Assembly (NCBI GenBank): GCA_910577355.1
Contig: CAJTMY010000010.1
Span: 4,329 to 68,328 of the forward strand
Reading direction: 5' to 3'
DNA: 64,000 nt
DNA from: an uncultured Muribaculaceae bacterium
GTDB lineage: Bacteria; Bacteroidota; Bacteroidia; Bacteroidales; Muribaculaceae
The translations under genes and the position numbers were made by a program. The first letter of the stretch is position 1, and each line of letters begins with the position of its first letter. The notes beneath the pieces were generated by a model. The model was not told the origin of the DNA, made no database searches, and was given only the letters and a program-made list of their open reading frames with translations. Below are positions 17,657 to 27,152 of the stretch, in pieces.

Positions 17657-19045
17657 TTATTTCACCATGTCGAGAATCATTTCTTTCACCTTCGAGGCGA
17701 TTTCCTCGGCCTCGGTGGCGGTATGTGCCTCGGCATAGACTCGTATGATAGGCTCTGTGTTGCTCTTGCGCAGGTGAACCCACATGTCCGGAAAATCGAT
17801 CTTCACACCGTCTATGTCGGTGATCTTCTCGCCTTTGAACACTTCTTTCACGTTGAGCAACAGGCGGTCGACATCAAGACCGGGCTGAAGTTCCACCTTG
17901 GTCTTGTAGATGCTGTACTTGGGCAGTCCCTCGAGTATCTGCGCCACGGATTTACCGGTCTTTGCCATGAGGGTAAGGAAAAGAGCCACGCCTACGAGGG
18001 CATCGCGACCGTAGTGGAGCTCGGGATAGATTACGCCGCCGTTACCTTCTCCGCCGATAACAGCTCCGGTACGTTTCATCTCGGTGGTGACATTTACTTC
18101 ACCGACAGCAGCAGCTGTGTAAGTGCAGCCATGAGCTTCAGTGACATCTTTCAACCCACGCGACGAGCTCAGGTTGGATACCGTAGCTCCTGGAGTGTGT
18201 GCCAATACATAATCGGCAATGGATATGAGAGTGTTCTCTTCGCCGAAAAATTTGCCGCCACGACCGAGAATGGCGAGACGGTCGACATCCGGGTCAACGA
18301 CAAAGCATACGTCTGCATTTGTATCGCGCACCATATTGGCTGTCGATACAAGATTTTCCGGAATCGGTTCAGGTGTATGTGCGAATTTGCCGGTCGGGTC
18401 GCAGTTTATCTCGATAACTCTTTTTACGCCCAAAGCATGCAACAACTGCGGTATTACAACGCCTCCCACCGAATTGACGGCATCGACGGCAACAGTGAAG
18501 TCGGCTTTGCGGATAGCCTCGACATCCACCAACGGAAGGGCGAGGACATCATCTATATGTTTGCGGTTGTAAGTATCGTTGGTATAGACTTTACCAAGTT
18601 CTGTTACTTCGGCAAAACTGAAATCTTCAGCCTCGGCAATAGCAAGCACCTGTTTGCCTTCTGCATCATTCAGAAATTCGCCTCGTTCATTGAGTAGTTT
18701 GAGAGCATTCCATTGGCGTGGATTATGGGAAGCAGTAAGGATAAGGCCGCCGCATGCTCCTTCTTTCACCACGGCTATCTCTGTTGTAGGGGTGGAGGCA
18801 AGGCCTATGTTCACGACATTGAAGCCCATGCCGGTGAGAGTGCCGCACACCAGATCGCATACCATCGGGCCGGAGAGGCGCGCATCACGGCCGACCACTA
18901 TGGTTCGTGAATTACGGGTGGTGTTATTTGTTGTGAATGTGGCAAATGCCGCAGTGAATTTCACGACATCGAGCGGTGATAGACCTTCGCCCGGGCGGCC
19001 GCCGATTGTGCCGCGTATGCCTGAGATAGATTTGATGAGTGCCAT
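17657..19045 (-). CDS. glmM: Phosphoglucosamine mutase (GlmM-type phosphohexomutase)
   Basis: 462 residues from the ATG at 19045 (MALIKSISGIRGTIGG); a TTG three codons upstream is less likely. Active-site serine loop TASHNP with Ser106; metal loop DPDVDRLAI; sugar-binding GGEGNGGVIYPE; phosphate-binding RKSNTEPIIRVYAEA. Converts glucosamine-6-P to glucosamine-1-P for peptidoglycan and LPS. The GEGNGG loop fits GlmM-like/Bacteroidetes phosphoglucomutase families; phosphomannomutase activity cannot be excluded from sequence. Last gene of valS-nrnA-DUF4827-glmM. Confidence 0.88.
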   Translation of the reverse strand: MALIKSISGIRGTIGGRPGEGLSPLDVVKFTAAFATFTTNNTTRNSRTIVVGRDARLSGPMVCDLVCGTLTGMGFNVVNIGLASTPTTEIAVVKEGACGGLILTASHNPRQWNALKLLNERGEFLNDAEGKQVLAIAEAEDFSFAEVTELGKVYTNDTYNRKHIDDVLALPLVDVEAIRKADFTVAVDAVNSVGGVVIPQLLHALGVKRVIEINCDPTGKFAHTPEPIPENLVSTANMVRDTNADVCFVVDPDVDRLAILGRGGKFFGEENTLISIADYVLAHTPGATVSNLSSSRGLKDVTEAHGCTYTAAAVGEVNVTTEMKRTGAVIGGEGNGGVIYPELHYGRDALVGVALFLTLMAKTGKSVAQILEGLPKYSIYKTKVELQPGLDVDRLLLNVKEVFKGEKITDIDGVKIDFPDMWVHLRKSNTEPIIRVYAEAHTATEAEEIASKVKEMILDMVK

Positions 19046-19057
19046 GATTGACAACTG

Positions 19058-19630
19058 TTAGATTTTTGGTTTGAAGTAGCGGATGTGATATAGATAAGGC
19101 ATGACATTCGACATTTCGGAAGGCATGCCGTATTGGCTTTTGATTACTATGTTTACCTCGGCATCGATGGGGAGATAGTTGAGCGGCATCTGAATACCGG
19201 CACCGAAGCTGTAAGACGAGTTGATCTCGAAATTACCGAATCGGAACGACAGGTTGCCGCCAAGTACATCATCATTTCCGTCGGACGTTGAGAATTCTCC
19301 GTCCTTGTAGTATGAGATAGGATAGCGCGTGAAGCGGAAGTATATCAGGTCGTTGGTTTCGGCCTTGTTGTCGGGAGTACCCGGCGTAAGCACCTGCATG
19401 TACAGATTGCCGTCTTCGTCAAGACGATAATATGGCGCATTCTCGCCGGTCTCGAATATCGTATCGGCCGGTACATAATTGACCACACGCTGATCGGCAA
19501 GAAATGCATTGACATAATGGTTTTCGTTGGTGAGGAGTTCGGCATAAGTCTTGCCGTCGCTGCATGCCGTCGATCCGAAGGATGCGGCTGCGGTTACGGC
19601 GAAGATACCGATGAGGTTTCTTATATTCAT
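19058..19630 (-). CDS. DUF4827 lipoprotein
   Basis: 190 residues from the ATG at 19630 (MNIRNLIGIFAV). The N-terminal signal has a lipobox ending GSTAC, so it should be a lipoprotein. The rest (YAELLTNENHYVNAFLADQ, GNLYMQVLTPG, NDLIYFRFTRYPISYY, PLNYLPIDAEVNIVIKSQYG) matches DUF4827, a Bacteroidetes family; its late region resembles the flap-and-sheet pattern of FKBP-like proteins, but that is a weak impression. A longer frame to 19756 overlaps nrnA and lacks the signal at its front. It lies between nrnA and glmM with 12-13 bp gaps. Function unknown. Confidence 0.85.
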   Translation of the reverse strand: MNIRNLIGIFAVTAAASFGSTACSDGKTYAELLTNENHYVNAFLADQRVVNYVPADTIFETGENAPYYRLDEDGNLYMQVLTPGTPDNKAETNDLIYFRFTRYPISYYKDGEFSTSDGNDDVLGGNLSFRFGNFEINSSYSFGAGIQMPLNYLPIDAEVNIVIKSQYGMPSEMSNVMPYLYHIRYFKPKI

Positions 19631-19643
19631 ATTACGTAGTAGG

Positions 19644-20690
19644 TTACTTGGTGGTGTGAGTGGAAGAGAGATATAATGATTTATTAGTATCAAGCAACGA
19701 ACGGAAAAGCGCGGCGGCTTCGTCAAGGGTTCCGTTGAATTCGCCACCGGCGGCATTCAGATGCCCTCCGCCTCCGAAATGTTCGCGGCAGAGTTCGTTT
19801 ACGGGAAATTTGCCGAGCGAGCGCATGGATACTTTCACGTAGCCATCCTCTTCGCGAAGAAAGGCTGAATATACCACGCCGGGGATGGCGAGAGCTCTGT
19901 TTACAAGCCCTTCCGTATCGCCTTTGGTATATCGGAACCTGTTAAGCTCCTCCCGAGACAATGTAATCAGCGCCGCACCTTTGTCGGGCCATACTTCCAT
20001 CTTTCGGAGCATCGCATAGGCATTGAGGCGCAGACTGTTGAGTGAGTGCGTCTCAAATTGAGCACGATAGATCTTTTCTTTGTCAGCACCTTTTTTCAGC
20101 AATTCGGACACGACTACATAAAGGTCGGGATCGGCCGCATTGTACGAGAAGTTGCCCGTATCTGTCATCATACCGGTAAGCATAGATTCGGCAGCAGCCT
20201 TGTTTATTTCATAAAACAGTTCAAGAGCGCAAAGGACTTTGAACAACAGGAAGCATGTCGATGACATTTCGGGGTGTGAGATCACGACATCTGCAAATGT
20301 CCCCGGATTGAGATGATGGTCGATGAGAATCTTCTTGGCTTTGGATCGCTCAAGGAGTTCGCCAAGCTTGCCCACCCGTTTAGGCTCGTTGAAGTCGAGG
20401 CATACTATAAGGTCGGCCTCGGATATCAATTTTTCAGCGAACTCCGGATAGCGGGTCGCATCTGTCACATCCTTGGCTCCAGGCAGAGAACGCAAAGATG
20501 CAAGCATCATATCAGGTATGATGATATGCACTTCCTTGCCTATCTGTTCCATTACCGACCGGAAGGCCGTGGTTGAGCCGATGGCATCGCCGTCGGGCGA
20601 CATATGGGTAAGCGCGACGATACGTTCCGACTCATCGATAAGGCGGCGTATCGCATGTATTTTCTTATCTTCGTTAAGGGGTGCGATCAT
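19644..20690 (-). CDS. nrnA: DHH/DHHA1 phosphoesterase, NrnA-like oligoribonuclease / pAp phosphatase
   Basis: 348 residues. DHH motifs: THMSPDGDAIGS, CLDFNEPKR and LIDHHLNPGTF supply metal ligands; MMTDTGNFSY follows; the C-terminal DHHA1 domain ends FGGGGHLNAAGGEF. NrnA-type enzymes degrade 2-5 nt RNAs and remove phosphate from 3'-phosphoadenosine 5'-phosphate. Members of this family also act on c-di-AMP products, so substrate is not fixed. It starts 11 bp after valS. Confidence 0.88.
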   Translation of the reverse strand: MIAPLNEDKKIHAIRRLIDESERIVALTHMSPDGDAIGSTTAFRSVMEQIGKEVHIIIPDMMLASLRSLPGAKDVTDATRYPEFAEKLISEADLIVCLDFNEPKRVGKLGELLERSKAKKILIDHHLNPGTFADVVISHPEMSSTCFLLFKVLCALELFYEINKAAAESMLTGMMTDTGNFSYNAADPDLYVVVSELLKKGADKEKIYRAQFETHSLNSLRLNAYAMLRKMEVWPDKGAALITLSREELNRFRYTKGDTEGLVNRALAIPGVVYSAFLREEDGYVKVSMRSLGKFPVNELCREHFGGGGHLNAAGGEFNGTLDEAAALFRSLLDTNKSLYLSSTHTTK

Positions 20691-20701
20691 GCAGGTCGTA
20701 T

Positions 20702-23398
20702 TTATCCTTTGAGCGCGGCAAGTGATGCACGGTTGGCCGCAAGTTTTGTCATTGTGTCGGATAGCTTTTTGCGCTCGGCTTCGACTACGGCGGCGGGAGC
20801 ATTGTTTACGAAGCGCTCATTGGAAAGTTTTTTCTCGATTGATGCTTTGAATCCTTCGAGATATGCGATGTCTTTTTCGAGGCGGGCGATCTCGGCGTCG
20901 AGGTCTATGGATGATGCCAAGGGCACATTGAATTCGATTGTGCCAACCATGAATGCGGTTGCTGCAGCATCTTTTTCTGCTTCCATCTCGATATCACTGA
21001 TGTTAGCGAGCTTTTTCACCAATGCGTGTATGGATGATGGTATTGTACCGATAACCTTGAGCGGCAGAGACTCCTTTGCGGGGATGTTTTTCTTGGCACG
21101 GACTGCTCTCACGCCCGATATTATTTCTTTCGCAAGTGCTACGGTGGCATCGAGGTTCATGTCGTATTCCTCGGCCTGAGGCATGGAGGCATACATGATT
21201 GATTCTCCGTCGGCGCGGGTTGTAAGATGCTGCCAAAGCTCTTCGGTGATGAAAGGCATGAAGGGGTGGAGCATGCGCAGCAGTGCATCGAAGAATTCGG
21301 TGGTGGTTTTCATTGTGCATGAGTCTACGGGCGCGCCGTATGCCGGCTTCACCATCTCGAGATACCACGAGGAGAATTCGTCCCAGAACAGACGGTATAC
21401 GCACATGAGTGCCTCGTTGATTCTGAATTTGTCAAACAGATCATTGACTTCGACGACAGTGGCGCTGAGACGTCCGCAGAACCACTCGACGGCTGTGCGG
21501 TTCACCTCGGGCATTTCGATATTGTCGTCCACTGTCCATGTATTGATGAGGCGGAACGCGTTCCATATCTTGTTGCAGAAGTTACGGCCTTGCTCGCACA
21601 GGCGTTCGTCAAACATGATATCGTTTCCGGCGGGTGCGGCAAGCATCATGCCCATGCGTACGCCGTCGGCGCCGAATCGTTCGATAAGTTCGAGAGGATC
21701 AGGCGAGTTGCCGAGAGATTTCGACATTTTGCGACCGAGATTGTCGCGGACAATGCCGGTGAAATATACATTTTTGAACGGTTCCTTGCCCACATATTCA
21801 TAACCGGCCATGATCATGCGTGCCACCCAGAAGAATATGATGTCGGGGCCTGTCACCAAGGTGGCGGTAGGATAATAATAATTTATCTCGGAATTGCCGG
21901 GATTGTTTATTCCGTCGAAAAGTGTTATAGGCCACAGCCACGAGGAGAACCATGTGTCGAGCGCGCCTTCATCCTGCCGCAGGTCGGCGGCGGTGAATGT
22001 TTCGCATCCGGGCAGTGCGCGGGCTTTGTCGAGCGCTTTTTCGGCTGATTCGGCAACGACAAATTTTTCCTCGCCGGTAATCGGGTTGGTATAATAATAT
22101 GCAGGTATGCGGTGCCCCCACCACAGTTGGCGCGATATGCACCAGTCCTGTATATTCTCGAGCCAGTTGCGATAGGTGGTCTTGTATTTCTCGGGTACGA
22201 AGCGTATCACGTCGTCCATAACGGGCTTGAGCGAGGTCTCTGCAAAATGCTTCATGTCTACGAACCATTGCAGCGACAGGCGCGGCTCTACAGGTGTTTT
22301 CGTGCGTTCCGATAGGCCTACGTTGTTGGTGTAATCCTCCGTTTTTTCGAGCAAGCCGGCTTTGGCGAGATCCTCGGCGATGGCTTTGCGGCATTCAAAG
22401 CGATCCATACCCACGTACATGCTGGCGCATTCGGCCACGGTTGCATCTTCGTTGAAGATGTCTATCGTCTCAAGGCCATGCTTCTTGCCGAGCATGTTGT
22501 CGTTCTTGTCATGGGCCGGTGTAACTTTCAGGCATCCGGTACCGAACTCGATGTCCACGTAACGGTCTTCGATGACCGGAATAACACGGCCTACAAGCGG
22601 AACGATCACTTTGTGGCCTTTCAGCCATGTATTCTTCGGATCCTTGGGGTTGATACACATGGCGGTATCGCCCATGATTGTCTCGGGACGTGTGGTGGCC
22701 ACAAGCGCATAGCGGCGGCCTTTTCCATCTATATGTATCACTTCGCCTTCGGCTGCCGGTGCAGGTGCCGGGCAATCGTCGGCAAGATAGTAGCGCAGGT
22801 AATACAGCTTGGACTGCTCCTGCTCGAAGAACACCTCGTCGTCGCTTATGGCCGTGAGATTCACAGGATCCCAGTTGACCATGCGCAGGCCGCGATAGAT
22901 GAGGCCTTTGTCGTAAAGATCGCAGAATACCTTTACTACGGCACAGCTGCGTTCCTCGTCCATGGTGAATGCAGTACGATCCCAATCGCACGAAGCGCCC
23001 AGCTTGCGCAGTTGGCTCAGGATGATGCCGCCATGCTTGCGTGTCCATTCCCATGCATGTTCAAGAAACTGCTCACGCGTCAGATCCGTTTTCTTTATGC
23101 CTTCCGAGGCAAGCTTGGCGATGACTTTCGTCTCGGTTGAAATAGAGGCATGGTCGGTGCCCGGAACCCATAGGGCATTCATGCCGAGCATACGGGCACG
23201 ACGCACCAGAATATCCTGTATGGTATTGTTGAGCATATGACCCATATGCAGGACTCCGGTGACATTTGGAGGAGGAATGACAATCGTATATGGTTGACGG
23301 GCATCGGGCACGGAACGGAACAGCTTGTGCTCCATCCAGTATCCGTACCATTTATCTTCGACTTCAGCGGGATTGTATACCGTTGCTAACTCTTTCAT
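20702..23398 (-). CDS. valS: Valine--tRNA ligase
   Basis: 898 residues, class I aminoacyl-tRNA synthetase. HIGH motif in [14 protein letters not shown] (about 41-54), KMSKS in [14 protein letters not shown], the editing domain with [14 protein letters not shown], and a C-terminal coiled coil (about 830-898, [17 protein letters not shown]). Shorter than E. coli ValS (951) but normal for Bacteroidetes. Heads the operon valS-nrnA-DUF4827-glmM from the promoter at 23434-23463. Confidence 0.98.
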   Translation of the reverse strand: MKELATVYNPAEVEDKWYGYWMEHKLFRSVPDARQPYTIVIPPPNVTGVLHMGHMLNNTIQDILVRRARMLGMNALWVPGTDHASISTETKVIAKLASEGIKKTDLTREQFLEHAWEWTRKHGGIILSQLRKLGASCDWDRTAFTMDEERSCAVVKVFCDLYDKGLIYRGLRMVNWDPVNLTAISDDEVFFEQEQSKLYYLRYYLADDCPAPAPAAEGEVIHIDGKGRRYALVATTRPETIMGDTAMCINPKDPKNTWLKGHKVIVPLVGRVIPVIEDRYVDIEFGTGCLKVTPAHDKNDNMLGKKHGLETIDIFNEDATVAECASMYVGMDRFECRKAIAEDLAKAGLLEKTEDYTNNVGLSERTKTPVEPRLSLQWFVDMKHFAETSLKPVMDDVIRFVPEKYKTTYRNWLENIQDWCISRQLWWGHRIPAYYYTNPITGEEKFVVAESAEKALDKARALPGCETFTAADLRQDEGALDTWFSSWLWPITLFDGINNPGNSEINYYYPTATLVTGPDIIFFWVARMIMAGYEYVGKEPFKNVYFTGIVRDNLGRKMSKSLGNSPDPLELIERFGADGVRMGMMLAAPAGNDIMFDERLCEQGRNFCNKIWNAFRLINTWTVDDNIEMPEVNRTAVEWFCGRLSATVVEVNDLFDKFRINEALMCVYRLFWDEFSSWYLEMVKPAYGAPVDSCTMKTTTEFFDALLRMLHPFMPFITEELWQHLTTRADGESIMYASMPQAEEYDMNLDATVALAKEIISGVRAVRAKKNIPAKESLPLKVIGTIPSSIHALVKKLANISDIEMEAEKDAAATAFMVGTIEFNVPLASSIDLDAEIARLEKDIAYLEGFKASIEKKLSNERFVNNAPAAVVEAERKKLSDTMTKLAANRASLAALKG

Positions 23399-23433
23399 CG
23401 CTTGCTGATATGAATAATGACTTATTTAACGTG

Positions 23434-23463
23434 CAAAGTTACGAAAAAGGATATTAACCGCAA
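23434..23463 (-). promoter_or_regulatory. Promoter for valS operon
   Basis: Minus strand TTG, 19 bp, TAACTTTG: consensus. Predicted start near 23430, 32 nt before the ATG. Confidence 0.72.
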
Positions 23464-23511
23464 TGCAAAGACTGAAAAAGTTGCGGATGCTATAAAAGTT
23501 AAGTGATAATT

Positions 23512-23543
23512 TTTGTGCGGGCGCTACATTTTTTTTAACTTTG
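23512..23543 (+). promoter_or_regulatory. Promoter for patatin gene
   Basis: TTTG, 20 bp, TAACTTTG. Transcription would start near 23547, which rules out the upstream in-frame start at 23513 and supports ATG 23564. Confidence 0.75.
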
Positions 23544-23563
23544 TACTCACAAAAAGCCAATCG

Positions 23564-24388
23564 ATGGATAAGGAAAAAGAAACAGAGTCGTCCGTAACTG
23601 CATCGAAGCGCGTGCGCCTCGGGATAGCCTTATCGGGCGGTGGTGCCCGGGGATTTGCCCATGCCGGAGCTCTTGCAGCCATTGAAGAAGCAGGCCATAA
23701 GCCCGATGTGATGGCCGGTGTAAGTGCCGGCAGCATAGTGGCTGCTCTCTATTCGGCCGGAATAGGTCCGAAACAGTTCCTTGAGATCTTTTCGAAAAAA
23801 AGCTTTACAAAGCTCGTCGATTTTCGGCCAAGGGGCGGGGGGCTGTTTTCCATGCAGCCGTTTAAAAAATTTCTTGAGAACAATCTTGGCGGATACCGGA
23901 ATCTGGAGGAATTGCCGATTCCGGTATATATAGGCGTAACCAATTTCAGCGAAGGAGTATCAGAAGAATTCCACACCGGGTCAATTACCGACAGCGTGCT
24001 TGCATCATGTGCTATTCCCATTACATTCCCGCCGGTTATCATCAATGATACGGAATATGTAGACGGTGGTGTATTGCGGAACCATCCGGCCTGGATCATA
24101 CGCGACAAATGCGATTATCTTATAGGTGTGAACGTTAGTCCGCTCACACCGAAGAAGCGGGCCGACTCGTTCTTATCGGTGGCCATGCGCACATATAATC
24201 TATGGGCAAAGGCCAATCAGCGCGACGACATGGCTCTATGCGACCTGAACATAGCTCCGCTCGAAATAACCCATTACGGCCCCTTCGACCTGCGATATAT
24301 TAACAATGTATATATGAGCGGATATATCCACACCCGGAAAGCATTGCGAGATGCCGGTCTGTGGCAAAATCCTCTGCCCATAAAGTAA
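23564..24388 (+). CDS. Patatin-like phospholipase
   Basis: 274 residues. Oxyanion-hole motif SGGGARGFAHAG (about 24-35), nucleophile GVSAGS with Ser54, and the dyad Asp in YVDGGVLRNHP. It should hydrolyse acyl esters of phospholipids or similar lipids; no signal peptide, so cytosolic or membrane-associated (RssA/YchK-like). An amylase gene begins at the very next base after its stop, so they are co-transcribed, though the chemical link is not obvious. Confidence 0.92.
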   Translation: MDKEKETESSVTASKRVRLGIALSGGGARGFAHAGALAAIEEAGHKPDVMAGVSAGSIVAALYSAGIGPKQFLEIFSKKSFTKLVDFRPRGGGLFSMQPFKKFLENNLGGYRNLEELPIPVYIGVTNFSEGVSEEFHTGSITDSVLASCAIPITFPPVIINDTEYVDGGVLRNHPAWIIRDKCDYLIGVNVSPLTPKKRADSFLSVAMRTYNLWAKANQRDDMALCDLNIAPLEITHYGPFDLRYINNVYMSGYIHTRKALRDAGLWQNPLPIK

Positions 24389-26104
24389 ATGACTGCCATG
24401 GAAAAGATTGACGCGCTCAAACCGGTGATATACCAGCTTCTGCCACGCCTCTTCACCAATTATAATCCGGATCCCGAGCCCGACGGAACAATCGAGAGAA
24501 ACGGTTCCGGCAAGCTCAATCTCATAAGCCCGACCATACTGAAACATATACGTGAACTCGGCGCCACGCATGTGTGGTACACAGGAGTGATTGAACACGC
24601 CCATACACCGGATTATACGCGATACGGAATCCAACGTCATAATCCACATGTAATAAAGGGCAAAGCCGGCAGCCCATATGCTATCACCGACTATTACGAC
24701 ATAGATCCCGATCTGGCGGTCGATGTCGACAAGCGCGTCGAGGAATTCGAGAGGCTTGTGGCACGCACACACAGGGCGGGGCTCAAGGCGATAATCGATT
24801 TTGTCCCCAACCATGTCGCCCGTGAATACGCCTCCGACAAGCTTCCCGCAGGAGTGGAGGATCTTGGCCATGGCGACAACCGCGAGATGTTCTTCTCGCC
24901 GACCAATAATTTCTATTATATAACCCGCCAGCAGTTTGCACCGGAAGGGGTGGATCTCGGCAGCGGGCCGGATGCCTATGTCGAGTTTCCCGCGAAAGCT
25001 TCGGGAGATGACTGCTTCACGGCATTTCCCGGAAAGAACAACTGGTACGACACCATTAAGCTCAACTACGGATACGACTACGGCGACCATACCCGCCACT
25101 ACGATCCCATACCGCCCACATGGATTAAAATGCTGAATATCCTGCGATATTGGACGTCCAAGGGTATCGACGGCTTCCGCTGCGATATGGCGCACATGGT
25201 GCCTGTCGATTTTTGGCGCTGGGCTATTCCGCAGGTGAAGGCTCTGAATCCCGACCTTGTCTTCATTGCCGAGATATACGAGGTGGGACTGTACCGGCAG
25301 TTCATATATACAGCCGGTTTCGACTACCTGTACGACAAGGTGAATCTCTACGATTCGCTGCGTGCGATAGAGACCGCCAACCACTCGGCCGCCACACTCA
25401 CATCATGCTGGCAGACTGTGGACGGTATCGCTCCCCATATGCTCAACTTCCTCGAGAATCACGACGAGCAGCGCTTTGCGTCGGCGCAATACGCCGGCGA
25501 TGCCGCACGCGTAATTCCCTCATTGGTGGTAAGCTCTATGATATCCACCGGGCCGTTCATGCTGTATGCCGGACAGGAACTCGGCGAGCCGGCCGCAGAT
25601 GCCGAAGGATACAGCGGTCATGACGGCCGCACCACCATATTCGACTACTGGAGTATACCGACCCTGCGCCGTTGGCTCAACAACGGACGCTGCGACGGCC
25701 CCCTCTCCGGCAAGGAGCATTGGCTGCGCGGGATGTATCGCCGTATCCTCACACTGTGCAACAGCGAGAAGGCCATCCGTGAGGGCAAGTTCTTTGACCT
25801 CATGTATGTGAATTACGACAATCCGCGTCTCGATCCGCACCGTCATTTCACGTTCCTCCGCGCATGTGGCGACGACCTGCTGGCAATAGCCGTCAACTTC
25901 TCGGATAACGAGGCGAATGCAGAGATAAACATCCCCGCGCATGCTTTGGAATATCTCGGGATACCGCGAGGCAATGTTCTTGCCACCGATCTGCTGTCCG
26001 GGCAGGAATCGGTAAAGACGGTGAGTGATTCCGCTCCGTTCGCCACACACATTCCGGCTCACGGAGCGGTGATATGGAAAATCAGGAAATCGAAAATCAA
26101 GTGA
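24389..26104 (+). CDS. GH13 alpha-amylase family enzyme
   Basis: 571 residues, no signal peptide, so cytoplasmic. GH13 conserved regions: DFVPNH (137-142), GFRCDMAHM with nucleophile Asp266, FIAEIYE with acid/base Glu295, and ENHDEQ with His358-Asp359. The (beta/alpha)8 barrel is complete, followed by a short beta-sandwich. It acts on alpha-1,4-glucan or maltooligosaccharides; exact specificity is not readable. Region I begins after an unusually direct N-terminus (KPVIYQLLPRLFTN). Directly follows the patatin gene with no gap. Confidence 0.9.
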   Translation: MTAMEKIDALKPVIYQLLPRLFTNYNPDPEPDGTIERNGSGKLNLISPTILKHIRELGATHVWYTGVIEHAHTPDYTRYGIQRHNPHVIKGKAGSPYAITDYYDIDPDLAVDVDKRVEEFERLVARTHRAGLKAIIDFVPNHVAREYASDKLPAGVEDLGHGDNREMFFSPTNNFYYITRQQFAPEGVDLGSGPDAYVEFPAKASGDDCFTAFPGKNNWYDTIKLNYGYDYGDHTRHYDPIPPTWIKMLNILRYWTSKGIDGFRCDMAHMVPVDFWRWAIPQVKALNPDLVFIAEIYEVGLYRQFIYTAGFDYLYDKVNLYDSLRAIETANHSAATLTSCWQTVDGIAPHMLNFLENHDEQRFASAQYAGDAARVIPSLVVSSMISTGPFMLYAGQELGEPAADAEGYSGHDGRTTIFDYWSIPTLRRWLNNGRCDGPLSGKEHWLRGMYRRILTLCNSEKAIREGKFFDLMYVNYDNPRLDPHRHFTFLRACGDDLLAIAVNFSDNEANAEINIPAHALEYLGIPRGNVLATDLLSGQESVKTVSDSAPFATHIPAHGAVIWKIRKSKIK

Positions 26105-26130
26105 CAAATCCCCTTAAAATCCCCAATATT

Positions 26131-27075
26131 ATGGATTCCTCATTACCCCCTTTCAAAGTATTCTCCGGCACAAAGTCGCGCTACATGGCCGAAGAAATTT
26201 GCAAAGACCTTGGCGTTGAACTCGGCAAGATGAACATCCAGCGATTCGCCGACGGCGAGTTTGAAGTGTCGTTTGAAGAATCGGTGCGCGGATGCGAGGT
26301 ATACCTCGTGCAGAGCACATTCCCCAACAGCGACAACCTGATGGAGCTACTGCTTATGATCGATGCCGCCAAACGGGCTTCGGCAAGAACCACCATCGCC
26401 GTGATACCTTATTTCGGCTGGGCACGGCAGGACCGCAAGGACAAGCCGCGTGTATCTATCGCAGCCAAGCTCGTGTCCGACTTGCTCACCGCAGCGGGCG
26501 TCGACCGCGTGATCACGATGGATCTCCATGCCGACCAGATCCAGGGCTTCTTCAATGTGCCTGTCGACCATCTCTATGCATCGTCGGTGTTCATACCCTA
26601 CATACAGAGTCTCAACCTTGAGGATCTTGTGATCGCTACTCCCGACGTAGGCGGCGCAAAACGCGCCAATTCGTACGCCAAGTATCTTCAGGTGCCCCTC
26701 GTGCTGTGCCACAAGCAGCGCGCCAAGGCCAATGTGGTGGCCACAATGACAGTGATCGGCGATGTGAAGGACAAGAACGTGATCCTTATCGACGACATGG
26801 TGGATACAGCTGGCACCATATCCAAGGCTGCCGACCTTATGCTCGAGAACGGAGCGAAGAGCGTACGCGCCCTCGCCTCGCATGCCATAATGAGCGATCC
26901 CGCCACACAGCGCGTCAATGATTCAGGCATGGTAGAGATGATCTTTACAAATTCGATCCCTTATACCGGCGGTTCAAAGAAGGTTACAGTGCTGTCTGTG
27001 GCCCGCCTGTTTGCCGATACGATACGCCGTGTGCACTCGCACGAATCCATATCCTCGCAGTATCTTTTCAAATAA
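26131..27075 (+). CDS. prs: Ribose-phosphate pyrophosphokinase
   Basis: 314 residues from ATG 26131 (MDSSLPPFKVFSG), the family's usual length; an in-frame upstream ATG at 26074 would overlap the amylase by 31 bp. Makes PRPP from ribose 5-phosphate and ATP for nucleotide, His and Trp synthesis. Visible: FADGEFEVSFEESVRG, catalytic-loop YFGWARQDRKDKPR, MDLHADQIQGFF, and PRPP loop IDDMVDTAGT. Lies 26 bp after the amylase and ends at a strong terminator. Confidence 0.97.
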   Translation: MDSSLPPFKVFSGTKSRYMAEEICKDLGVELGKMNIQRFADGEFEVSFEESVRGCEVYLVQSTFPNSDNLMELLLMIDAAKRASARTTIAVIPYFGWARQDRKDKPRVSIAAKLVSDLLTAAGVDRVITMDLHADQIQGFFNVPVDHLYASSVFIPYIQSLNLEDLVIATPDVGGAKRANSYAKYLQVPLVLCHKQRAKANVVATMTVIGDVKDKNVILIDDMVDTAGTISKAADLMLENGAKSVRALASHAIMSDPATQRVNDSGMVEMIFTNSIPYTGGSKKVTVLSVARLFADTIRRVHSHESISSQYLFK

Positions 27076-27093
27076 CTGTTAAGACAACTACAT

Positions 27094-27133
27094 AAAAAAA
27101 GGGTTGCAGACGTCCTGCCTGCAACCCTTTTTT
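27094..27133. terminator. Bidirectional terminator between prs and phosphatase
   Basis: AAAAAAGGGTTGCAG and CTGCAACCCTTTTTT form a 15-bp stem with a 9-nt loop, flanked by A- and T-runs, between convergent genes. Confidence 0.93.
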
Positions 27134-27152
27134 ATATGAAGCCGCCCGAGGG

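Noticed and set aside
26074..26130. Upstream prs start
   Set aside because: It overlaps the amylase by 31 bp and exceeds the family length; the ATG at 26131 fits the usual 314 residues.
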